From: Chryseobacterium gilvum | GTDB lineage: Bacteria; Bacteroidota; Bacteroidia; Flavobacteriales; Weeksellaceae | DNA: 64,000 nucleotides | Direction: 5' to 3' | Assembly: GCF_025628965.1 (NCBI RefSeq) | Contig: NZ_JAOTEN010000001.1 | Location: 868,001 to 932,000 of the forward strand | Shown here: positions 53,612 to 61,171 of the stretch, piece by piece | Layout of the letters: each line of letters starts with the position of its first letter | Numbering within the stretch: position 1 is the first letter of the stretch | The notes under the pieces: model-generated | The model's input: only the letters and a program-made list of their open reading frames with translations | Databases searched by the model: none | Told to the model about the DNA's origin: nothing | Position numbers and translations under genes: made by a program

Positions 53612-53619
53612 TATATTTG
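53612..53619 (+). promoter_or_regulatory. -7 promoter box of pyrH
   Basis: TATATTTG, exact match, 52 bases before the pyrH ATG. Confidence 0.5.
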
Positions 53620-53671
53620 CAAAGTTATTTTTTAAGGAAAATAATTTTCAAAAACTGTTATAAATTTAAAG

Positions 53672-54379
53672 ATGAAATATAAAAGAATCCTTCTTAAACT
53701 GAGTGGTGAAGCATTGATGGGGAACAGGCAATACGGTATCGATACCGAAAGACTGATAGAATATGCTCAGGAAATAAAAAAAGTCGTTGATCTGGGCTGT
53801 GAAATGGCTATTGTAATCGGAGGAGGAAATATTTTCCGCGGTGTGGCAGGAGCTGCAAAAGGAATGGACAGAGTGCAGGGTGATTATATGGGAATGCTTG
53901 CTACCGTAATCAACGGAATGGCGCTTCAGGGAGCTTTGGAAGATGCGGGAATCAGAACGAGGTTACAGTCTGCCATTGAGATGGATAAAGTGGCCGAACC
54001 TTTTATTAAAAGAAGAGCAGTAAGACATCTTGAAAAGGGTAGAGTGGTCATTTTCGGAGCCGGTACAGGAAACCCTTATTTTACTACGGATACTGCGGCA
54101 ACGTTAAGAGCCATCGAAATTGATGCTGAAGTTATTCTAAAAGGAACACGGGTTGACGGAATCTACGACAGCGATCCTGAAAAGAATGCAAATGCAGTAA
54201 AATACAATTCCCTTTCTTTTGACGAAGTTTTTGAGAAAAATCTTAAAGTGATGGATATGACCGCTTTCACATTAAGCCATGAAAATAAATTGCCGATCAT
54301 CGTTTTTGATATGAATAAAGACGGTAATTTGGTGAAAATCGTACAGGGAGAAAGTGTGGGTACTTTAGTCAATATTTAA
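53672..54379 (+). CDS. pyrH: UMP kinase
   Basis: A 235-residue amino-acid-kinase-fold enzyme. Motifs are [42 protein letters not shown] and [15 protein letters not shown], all typical of bacterial PyrH. It phosphorylates UMP to UDP. frr follows on the same strand after 89 bp, the usual bacterial order. Confidence 0.96.
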   Translation: MKYKRILLKLSGEALMGNRQYGIDTERLIEYAQEIKKVVDLGCEMAIVIGGGNIFRGVAGAAKGMDRVQGDYMGMLATVINGMALQGALEDAGIRTRLQSAIEMDKVAEPFIKRRAVRHLEKGRVVIFGAGTGNPYFTTDTAATLRAIEIDAEVILKGTRVDGIYDSDPEKNANAVKYNSLSFDEVFEKNLKVMDMTAFTLSHENKLPIIVFDMNKDGNLVKIVQGESVGTLVNI

Positions 54380-54468
54380 AAACAAATATAAAAAGCCAAT
54401 ACAATTGCTATTATCAATTGCTTATTGTTTTTTAACAAATGTGTAACCTATCAAATTTTAAATACATA

Positions 54469-55023
54469 ATGGAAGAATTAGATCTTATTGTAGAATCCGT
54501 ACAACAGGATATGCAGGCTGCAATCAAACATTTAGAGCACGCGTTTCAGAAAATCAGAGCAGGACGGGCTTCTACATCAATGGTTCAGGATGTAATGGTA
54601 GAATATTACGGAGCTACGACGCCGATCAATCAGGTAGCGAATGTTTCTGTTTTGGATGCGATGACGATTTCTATCCAGCCTTGGGACAGAACGGCAATCG
54701 GAGCCATCGAAAAAGCAATTATCAATTCAAATCTAGGTTTTGCGCCTTCTAATAACGGTGAAAATATTATTCTGAACGTACCGCCGTTAACAGAAGAAAG
54801 AAGAAGGGATCTTGCAAAACAGGCAAAATCTGAAACCGAACAGACTAAAATTGTCGTAAGAAACGCAAGACAGGACGGAATCAAAGAATTAAAAAGGCTT
54901 GAAGGGGTTTCTGAAGATGCGATCAAAGGTGTTGAAGCCGATATTCAGGAGCTTACGGATAAGCATGTAAAGCTTTGTGATGATCTTCTTAAAGTAAAAG
55001 AAGCTGAAATTATGAAAGTATAA
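54469..55023 (+). CDS. frr: Ribosome recycling factor
   Basis: A 184-residue protein, the normal size. Characteristic segments are RAGRASTSMVQDVMVEYYG, TPINQVANVSV, ISIQPWD and LTEERRRDLAKQAKSETEQTK. It splits post-termination ribosomes with EF-G. The ATG at 54469 gives the family start MEELDLI; a longer frame upstream has ten unmatched residues. A terminator follows. Confidence 0.96.
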   Translation: MEELDLIVESVQQDMQAAIKHLEHAFQKIRAGRASTSMVQDVMVEYYGATTPINQVANVSVLDAMTISIQPWDRTAIGAIEKAIINSNLGFAPSNNGENIILNVPPLTEERRRDLAKQAKSETEQTKIVVRNARQDGIKELKRLEGVSEDAIKGVEADIQELTDKHVKLCDDLLKVKEAEIMKV

Positions 55024-55042
55024 TTTCAGATATTAAATATAT

Positions 55043-55075
55043 AAAAGGGGTTTCACACGAAACCTCTTTTTTTAT
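55043..55075 (+). terminator. Terminator after frr
   Basis: AAAAGGGGTTTC (55043-55054) pairs with GAAACCTCTTTT (55059-55070), one G-T pair, loop ACAC, then T run. It also touches the end of the convergent lipoprotein gene. Confidence 0.8.
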
Positions 55076-55716
55076 TATAAACATTTAATTTGTCCCTTTT
55101 TCGTTTTATTTTTCATCAGTAATTGAAAGGTTTTCTGCAATTCTGTGTCTGAACAGTTTTTGCTTTCAACAGCAGGAATATCTTCGGGTTTTGGATTTGA
55201 CTCAGAACTCGAACGGATAGAATATTCTTTATTACAGCAAAATTCTAGTCTGCCATTAATGTAGTAATATCGATATTCTTTGATGTTATCTTTTGTTTCA
55301 GGCTTTTCCGGAGTGCCGCCATCAAAATTCCAGACCGTTTCCTGATTAAAAATAAAAAAAGGTTTATTATTACGGATAAAATAGTTTTCGACCGCTGAAA
55401 AATGGCTGTTTTCTCCATAAGAATGCTGTATTACTTTCAGATTGCCTCTTTCAGAATAAAAAACAACTGTTCCTATTCTTTCTTCACATTCATAATCAAA
55501 GCTTGAAGAATCGAGTTTTTTGGCTTCCATTAAAGTACGCAACAGGATATATTCTTCCTTAACATCTTCTTCAGAGCCGATTGTATCTGTAATGACATTA
55601 CCTTTAGTTCTTACAGAAATTAAAGAATCTTTAGAATACGAATGTTCAGTTCTGCTGTTTTCTTTTTTGCACGAAAACACAAAAAATAAGCTGATGATTG
55701 CAATATTTATTTTCAT
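55075..55716 (-). CDS. Hypothetical lipoprotein
   Basis: A 213-residue protein with leader ending VFSC (Cys16), then KKENSR. The rest has scattered Cys (DYECEERIG, EFCCNKEY, VESKNCSDTELQ) and a possible beta-rich middle (VVFYSERGNLKVIQHSYGEN). No family recognised. It follows the small exported protein gene by 17 bp and may be cotranscribed. Confidence 0.72.
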   Translation of the reverse strand: MKINIAIISLFFVFSCKKENSRTEHSYSKDSLISVRTKGNVITDTIGSEEDVKEEYILLRTLMEAKKLDSSSFDYECEERIGTVVFYSERGNLKVIQHSYGENSHFSAVENYFIRNNKPFFIFNQETVWNFDGGTPEKPETKDNIKEYRYYYINGRLEFCCNKEYSIRSSSESNPKPEDIPAVESKNCSDTELQKTFQLLMKNKTKKGQIKCL

Positions 55717-55733
55717 GAAAACCCAATTGACTA

Positions 55734-56069
55734 TTAAAATTTTGCCTCGAAACCTGTTTTTAAAGCTTTTTTCTCCGGTTCAGTTAAAGCGCGTTGATTG
55801 ATTTCTTCCCATAGTCTGAAGGTTTCGTCTAAAGAATTAATTCCCAAAGCGTTTACTTTTGCTCCCCAAAGCAATATCGTAAAATCTTTTTTACTGTACA
55901 TCGTATCCCCGAAACGGATGAGCGAAGTAGAATATTCCTTGTCAACCGCTTTCGAAAAATCTAGTTTTCCGCCGATGCTTTCTGTTTTGATATATGTTTT
56001 AATATCTTGTTTTTGTGCCTGGCAAAAAACACCTGCGAGAAGTAACATGATGAATATTAAATTTTTCAT
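55734..56069 (-). CDS. Small exported hypothetical protein
   Basis: A 111-residue protein with signal peptide (cut near CQAQ-KQ). The remainder is polar and mostly helical near the end (LDETFRLWEEINQRALTEPEKKALKTGFEAKF). No motif or family seen. Upstream of a lipoprotein gene on the same strand. Confidence 0.65.
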   Translation of the reverse strand: MKNLIFIMLLLAGVFCQAQKQDIKTYIKTESIGGKLDFSKAVDKEYSTSLIRFGDTMYSKKDFTILLWGAKVNALGINSLDETFRLWEEINQRALTEPEKKALKTGFEAKF

Positions 56070-56137
56070 AGAGTTCTTTTAATAGAAATAAATATAGTGA
56101 AAAATCATTATAGAATTTAATCTTCTATTCCAAACAC

Positions 56138-56167
56138 AAAAGATCCGGAATTTTTCCGGATCTTTTT
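56138..56167. terminator. Hairpin terminator at the end of the LptF/G gene
   Basis: AAAAGATCCGGAA (56138-56150) and TTCCGGATCTTTT (56154-56166) form a 13-bp stem around TTT. It is symmetric, and on the minus strand it ends the LptF/G gene just before its stop region. Confidence 0.8.
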
Positions 56168-57620
56168 ATTGATATCTTTGATGTTCTTTACTTTTAGTAA
56201 ACCTTTGTGTAATAGGTTTCAGGAATGCTTTATATTTTTCAGAGTCGAATAACTGAGAGTCGGTTAATGCTTTATATGTCATTAATACCCCAAACGGGAA
56301 AAGAATGATATTCGGAAGCCAAGCCGCGAGATAAGGATTCATTTTTCCAGACCAGGCTACGTTTTCAAACCCTACATTAATTACATAAAAAATAATAAAA
56401 ATTACAATTGCGATAATCACCGGAACGCCCATTCCTCCTTTTCTGATAATGGATCCCAAACTCGCACCGATCATAAAGAAAATGATGCAGGTAAAAGAAT
56501 ACGATACTATTCTCTGCTGATAAATAACCACTTTACTGAAATACTTTACATTGGGATCAAGTTCGGTTTTCTTTGTTTCAAGACTGGTCTTTATGTTTTC
56601 TAAACGGTTGTAGGCATTGTAAATCATTTCCAGTCTTTTATTACTTTTTAAAGTGTCTATTTTAAACTGGGATTTTACCGGCGCTTTTATTTTGTTTTTA
56701 TCCATATAAGAAATGACTGAGCTCGTTTGTGAGATCACATCATTCGTTATATTGGCAAACATTTTATTGTTTTCTTTTTTGGTCTTATTAATCGTTGCAT
56801 TAAGTTCAGTGAAAGTCTGAAAGCGGTAATCGTCTGTAATGCGTTCCTGCTCAATGGCTTTATTGATGATTTCACTGATATCAAAATGCGAAATTAAAGT
56901 ATCAAATTTAATCGCCTGATCGGGCTGTTTGGTACGGACATTATCAGATTTTCCGGCATAACTGTCTTCAAAAACATATCCGTTATACAAAACCAGCTGA
57001 AGGTAATTTTTGTTGGCAGGGGTTACGAATTTGCCTTTTTGTGCGACAATAGACTGCTGATTCTCAAATGTGCTTGCTTTTTTATGAATGAAAATTCCTT
57101 CGAGATTACGTCCTTCTTCCCCTTCAATTTTATCAAATTTTACCATATACCCGGGAATCTGATCAATAAACTGGCCCGGAGTAAAATTAAGCGCAGGTTT
57201 TGTCTGGGCGATGTTAAAAAGCATATTTTTTGCTTTTTTCTGAAAATCTGGAATGATATTATTGGAGAAAAAATAGAGGAGTATGGCTAAAACTGTAGTA
57301 ACACCTAAAAGCGGCATCATAACTCTGGTCAAGGAAATTCCGGCAGCTTTCATGGCAGCAAGTTCGTACCGTTCTCCAAATTCGCCGAACGACATAATAC
57401 TTGCCAATAATATCGTTAAAGGCAAAACCATACTTACCACACTTACTCCTAAATAAAAGAGGAGCTTCATGATCTGAACATAGCTCAGACCTTTACCCAT
57501 AAACTGACCCAGCTGAATCCAGATGATGTTTACAATAAAAATGAAAAACAATACGCTGAATATAAATAAAAACGGACCAAAAAAGGTCTTAATAATATAG
57601 CGGTCTAATATTTTAAACAT
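56166..57620 (-). CDS. LptF/LptG-family permease (YjgP/YjgQ)
   Basis: A 484-residue inner-membrane protein. N-terminal helices (DRYIIKTFFGPFLFIFSVLFFIFIVNIIW) and VVSMVLPLTILLASIMSFGEFGERYELAAMKAAGISL are the LptF/G signature. A periplasmic region and C-terminal helices (ASLGSIIRKGGMGVPVIIAIVIFIIFYVINVG) follow. LptF and LptG form the lipopolysaccharide export channel with LptB. The periplasmic insert (about residues 175-370) is larger than in proteobacteria. A -7 box ends four bases before the ATG. Confidence 0.93.
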   Translation of the reverse strand: MFKILDRYIIKTFFGPFLFIFSVLFFIFIVNIIWIQLGQFMGKGLSYVQIMKLLFYLGVSVVSMVLPLTILLASIMSFGEFGERYELAAMKAAGISLTRVMMPLLGVTTVLAILLYFFSNNIIPDFQKKAKNMLFNIAQTKPALNFTPGQFIDQIPGYMVKFDKIEGEEGRNLEGIFIHKKASTFENQQSIVAQKGKFVTPANKNYLQLVLYNGYVFEDSYAGKSDNVRTKQPDQAIKFDTLISHFDISEIINKAIEQERITDDYRFQTFTELNATINKTKKENNKMFANITNDVISQTSSVISYMDKNKIKAPVKSQFKIDTLKSNKRLEMIYNAYNRLENIKTSLETKKTELDPNVKYFSKVVIYQQRIVSYSFTCIIFFMIGASLGSIIRKGGMGVPVIIAIVIFIIFYVINVGFENVAWSGKMNPYLAAWLPNIILFPFGVLMTYKALTDSQLFDSEKYKAFLKPITQRFTKSKEHQRYQ

Positions 57621-57624
57621 TTGC

Positions 57625-57632
57625 CAAAATTA
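57625..57632 (-). promoter_or_regulatory. -7 promoter box 4 nt before the LptF/G gene
   Basis: TAATTTTG on the minus strand, exact match, ends four bases before the ATG at 57620. The lolA terminator lies just upstream. Confidence 0.5.
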
Positions 57633-57635
57633 ATC

Positions 57636-57661
57636 AAAAAGCCACAAAGTTTCCTTTGTGA
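57636..57661 (-). terminator. Terminator after lolA
   Basis: CACAAAG (57643-57649) pairs with CTTTGTG (57654-57660) around TTTC; on the minus strand it is followed by GCTTTTT. It separates lolA from the LptF/G promoter. Confidence 0.65.
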
Positions 57662-57687
57662 CTTCAAAATTTATTATTTATTAAGAA

Positions 57688-58335
57688 TTATAATTCTGTG
57701 ATGACATAATTCTTGAATTTGTTCTTATCAAATACAAACATATTGGGATCCAGCTGCTGATTTTCTTTGTATTCTTTAATTGAAATAACAGCAATATCCT
57801 TATTGGTTCCGTGCTGTTCCAGTTTCAGCATCTGCTTTTTTGCAGAATCTACGAAAATATAGATATTTTTTAATCCATTCGACTTTACAGGCGTTAATGT
57901 GATAAAATCTGCACTCACTCCATCTACCGTTTTTTTACCGCTGTATGCTACATTATAGTCATTTCTGTAAGAAGTCAAATAATTGATTGGGGAAAACATA
58001 GTGCTGTTTGCGTTAGGTTTAGCAACAGTTACTTCCATATCTTCCGTATTGATATTGTAGATTTTGCTTCCGTCAAATACCTGTTGGGTTTCCATGATTT
58101 TTAGCTTATATTTATCTCCTGCTGCGTAATAGATTCCGGGTTCTGTCTTGCTTACCGTTCCTTTAACGCCGCTACCGAAAGAAAATTTAAAATAAGTGTT
58201 TTTCTTGGATTTGTAATTGGCCGTTACTTCATCAAGTATTTTTTTAGCTTTGGCATCAATTTTCTGAGCCTGTGCAAAGGTTATACTTCCTACTACAAAA
58301 CTTCCTAAAAGTATTTTTGAAATCAGTTTCTTCAT
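57688..58335 (-). CDS. lolA: LolA-like outer-membrane lipoprotein carrier
   Basis: A 215-residue periplasmic protein with signal peptide (cut near TFAQA-QK). The LolA-type beta barrel shows FKFSFGSGVKGTVSKTEPGIYYAAGDKYKLKIMETQQVFDGSKIYNINTEDMEVTV and FVDSAKKQMLKLEQHG. It would carry lipoproteins from the inner-membrane Lol complex to the outer membrane. The gene follows ftsK by 68 bp in the same direction, a common flavobacterial arrangement. Confidence 0.87.
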   Translation of the reverse strand: MKKLISKILLGSFVVGSITFAQAQKIDAKAKKILDEVTANYKSKKNTYFKFSFGSGVKGTVSKTEPGIYYAAGDKYKLKIMETQQVFDGSKIYNINTEDMEVTVAKPNANSTMFSPINYLTSYRNDYNVAYSGKKTVDGVSADFITLTPVKSNGLKNIYIFVDSAKKQMLKLEQHGTNKDIAVISIKEYKENQQLDPNMFVFDKNKFKNYVITEL

Positions 58336-58403
58336 TTTTTTCTAAATTAATATATCAATTAGACACTTTTCGATGTTAAAAGTTAAGTAACTACAACGTT
58401 ATC

Positions 58404-60923
58404 TTAACTTCTCAAATCTTCCAAAAACTGTTCCAAAGAATGTAAATCACTGATCAGGACCTCTCTTGCTTTGGCACCGTTGAAGCCGCCTACAATTCCG
58501 CTGGCTTCAAGCTGATCCATAATTCTTCCGGCTCTGTTGTATCCTAATTTTAACTGTCGCTGCAGCATGGAAGTTGAGCCTTGCTGTGTAGAAACGATAA
58601 TTCTTGCCGCATCTTCAAACAAAGCGTCTTTCTCATTAGGATCAAATGCTCCGACTGTACTGGTTGCTTCTTCATTGATGTATTCAGGAAGCATAAAGGC
58701 AGAAGCGTATCCTTTTTGCTCGCCGATAAACTCAGCAAGTCTTTCCACTTCAGGAGTGTCAATAAATGCACACTGAAGCCTTAAAATTTCATTTCCGTTA
58801 AAGTAAAGCATATCTCCTTTTCCGATCAGCTGATCTGCGCCCGGAGAATCTAAAATTGTTCTGGAATCTACACTGGAAATTACCCTGAAAGCCGCTCTTG
58901 CCGGGAAATTGGCTTTAATCATCCCTGTAATTACGTTTACAGAAGGTCTTTGCGTTGCGACAATTAAGTGAATTCCCACGGCTCTTGCTAATTGCGCCAG
59001 TCTCGCAATCGGAAGCTCAACTTCTTTACCGGCAGTCATGATCAAATCAGCAAATTCATCTACAACCAAAACGATGTACGGTAAATATCGGTGACCATTT
59101 TCAGGATTTAATTTTCTTTCGCTGAATTTTTTATTGTATTCTTTAAGGTTTTTACAGAATGCGTTTTTAAGCAGGTCATATCGCTGGTCCATCTCCACGC
59201 AAAGCGAGTTCAACGTGTTAATTACTTTGTTGGTATCCGTAATAATGGCTTCTTCTGCATCAGGAAGTTTTGCCAGATAATGCCTTTCGATTTTTGAATA
59301 TAATGAAAGTTCCACTTTTTTGGGATCTACCATTACGAATTTCAATTCGCTCGGATGTTTTTTGTAGAGTAGGGAAGTCAGAATCGCATTGATTCCGACT
59401 GATTTTCCTTGTCCTGTAGATCCTGCCATGAGTAAGTGAGGCATTTTTGATAAATCTGCCATAAATACTTCATTCGAGATCGTTTTCCCGAAAACAACCG
59501 GCAGATCCATATCCGTATTCTGGAATTTCTGGGAAGCGATTACCGAACGCATCGAAACCATGGTAGGATTTTTTCTCGGAACTTCAATTCCGATGGTTCC
59601 TTTTCCGGGCATTGGTGCAATAATTCTGATTCCTAATGCAGACAGATTTAGTGCAATATCATCCTGCAGTTTTTTAATTGCTGAAACCCTGATTCCGGCT
59701 TCCGGAACAATTTCGTATAGCGTCACTGTAGGTCCTATTGTGGCCTTAATTTCAGCAATTCCGACATTAAAATTCTTGAGAAGACCGACAATTTTATTTT
59801 TATTTTCTTCTAATTCCTCTTTATTGACTGAGATTTCTTCATTTCCGTAATCTTTCAATAGATCTAAAGTAGGCATCTGGAATTTCGCCAGATCTAAACG
59901 GTGATCATATAAACCGTGTTTTTCAACCAGATCATTCGACTGCTTTTCAGAATCGTCCAAAACTTCTACAGCCGGAGCGACTTCCACATTAAATTTAATT
60001 CCATCTGCAGAAGAAGTTAAAGGTTTGTTATCAAAAGCGTCTTCCGGTTTCACTGCGGGGATAATAGGTTTTGTATTTAATTCTATATTTAAAGCAGATG
60101 AAAAGTCTTTTGTCTGCTCTTCAAAAGAAGTCTGATTAGGTGTAATAATTGTTTCAACAACCGGGATACTTTGAGTTTCTGGCTTTGTTGTGAAAGGTTT
60201 TTCAGCTTTGTCATTTCCTGAAAGATCTGTAATGGTAACGTTGGAAGGCATTTCCTGAACTTCGTTTTCCAGTTCTTCATCCGCTTCAAAGTTTTCATTT
60301 GAATTCGGCATCATTGATTTTACTTTGCCGATGGTATTTTCGTTGATTTTGTCAAATTTAGCCTTTACCGAACTGGGACGAAGATTAAATTCAAGAATAA
60401 AATACAACCCGATGCTTACCAGTAAAACCACCCAAAGACCGACACTTCCGATAATCGAATTTAAAGAATCCATAATCTGATATCCATAAACTCCGCTCAA
60501 AACACCTGCATTGCCTTTTCCTTTTGTAACCGCTCCGAAAAGTATAGGAAGCCAGCAAATAAAAAACAGAGAATGCCCGAACGTTTTCCAGGGTTTAAAC
60601 ATTTTTTTCTTCAGAATCATCGTTCCGAATACAATAAAAAGAAATGCTACAATAAATGAAGCGACTCCGATGCTTTCAAATATGAAAATATTTCCCAGCC
60701 AGTCTCCCAGTTTCCCAAAAATGTTGGAAGACTTTACTTCCTTATCCAGCATAGTTCCGGATTGGCTTTGATCTGCCTTCCAATTCATAAGATAAGAAAT
60801 AAAGGAGAGCGCGAGTACTCCGGATAAAACAATGAATGTTAACCCGAAAAATATGCGCGGTTTTGATAGAATTTTGCTTGCTTCAGCCGTTTCCGGTTGT
60901 TTTTTTTGTACTTTCTTTTCCAT
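58404..60923 (-). CDS. ftsK: FtsK DNA translocase
   Basis: An 839-residue protein. Four N-terminal membrane helices (about 25-175) are followed by an acidic, variable linker (about 220-350) and the motor: LLMAGSTGQGKSVGINAIL (Walker A), KFVMVDPKKVELSLY, YIVLVVDEFADLIMTAGKEVE (Walker B) and IHLIVATQRPSVNVITG. The C-terminal winged-helix gamma domain is QQGSTSMLQRQLKLGYNRAGRIMDQLE. It pumps chromosome ends and coordinates XerCD dimer resolution with division. An exact -7 box lies 14 bases before the ATG. Confidence 0.96.
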   Translation of the reverse strand: MEKKVQKKQPETAEASKILSKPRIFFGLTFIVLSGVLALSFISYLMNWKADQSQSGTMLDKEVKSSNIFGKLGDWLGNIFIFESIGVASFIVAFLFIVFGTMILKKKMFKPWKTFGHSLFFICWLPILFGAVTKGKGNAGVLSGVYGYQIMDSLNSIIGSVGLWVVLLVSIGLYFILEFNLRPSSVKAKFDKINENTIGKVKSMMPNSNENFEADEELENEVQEMPSNVTITDLSGNDKAEKPFTTKPETQSIPVVETIITPNQTSFEEQTKDFSSALNIELNTKPIIPAVKPEDAFDNKPLTSSADGIKFNVEVAPAVEVLDDSEKQSNDLVEKHGLYDHRLDLAKFQMPTLDLLKDYGNEEISVNKEELEENKNKIVGLLKNFNVGIAEIKATIGPTVTLYEIVPEAGIRVSAIKKLQDDIALNLSALGIRIIAPMPGKGTIGIEVPRKNPTMVSMRSVIASQKFQNTDMDLPVVFGKTISNEVFMADLSKMPHLLMAGSTGQGKSVGINAILTSLLYKKHPSELKFVMVDPKKVELSLYSKIERHYLAKLPDAEEAIITDTNKVINTLNSLCVEMDQRYDLLKNAFCKNLKEYNKKFSERKLNPENGHRYLPYIVLVVDEFADLIMTAGKEVELPIARLAQLARAVGIHLIVATQRPSVNVITGMIKANFPARAAFRVISSVDSRTILDSPGADQLIGKGDMLYFNGNEILRLQCAFIDTPEVERLAEFIGEQKGYASAFMLPEYINEEATSTVGAFDPNEKDALFEDAARIIVSTQQGSTSMLQRQLKLGYNRAGRIMDQLEASGIVGGFNGAKAREVLISDLHSLEQFLEDLRS

Positions 60924-60937
60924 AATGTCGATCCCGG

Positions 60938-60945
60938 CAAATTTA
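60938..60945 (-). promoter_or_regulatory. -7 promoter box of ftsK
   Basis: TAAATTTG on the minus strand, exact match, 14 bases before the ATG at 60923. Confidence 0.5.
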
Positions 60946-61144
60946 GTGTTTTTTTGATATTTTCATTATTTTTTTTCATCAAATCAATGTCCGGTTCCGT
61001 GTCCTTATTTTGTCTTATTTTTTGAGGTTGTTCTTTGAGATTGAGCAACAGTACAAGTTATTAAGAATGATTCAAAATAAGCACATCGCATCCTTATAAT
61101 GACAAAAAACATCTTTTTTTATCTGCCTTTTGTTTTATCATCCT

Positions 61145-61152
61145 TACTTTTG
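61145..61152 (+). promoter_or_regulatory. -7 promoter box of the resB-ccsA gene
   Basis: TACTTTTG, exact match, 19 bases before the ATG at 61172. Confidence 0.5.
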
Positions 61153-61171
61153 CATGTCTAGTAAAAAAATC

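Noticed and set aside
54402..54433. CAATTG palindrome with T run between pyrH and frr as a terminator
   Set aside because: The stem is only six A/T-rich pairs and the flanks pair poorly; too weak to call, and pyrH-frr cotranscription is common.
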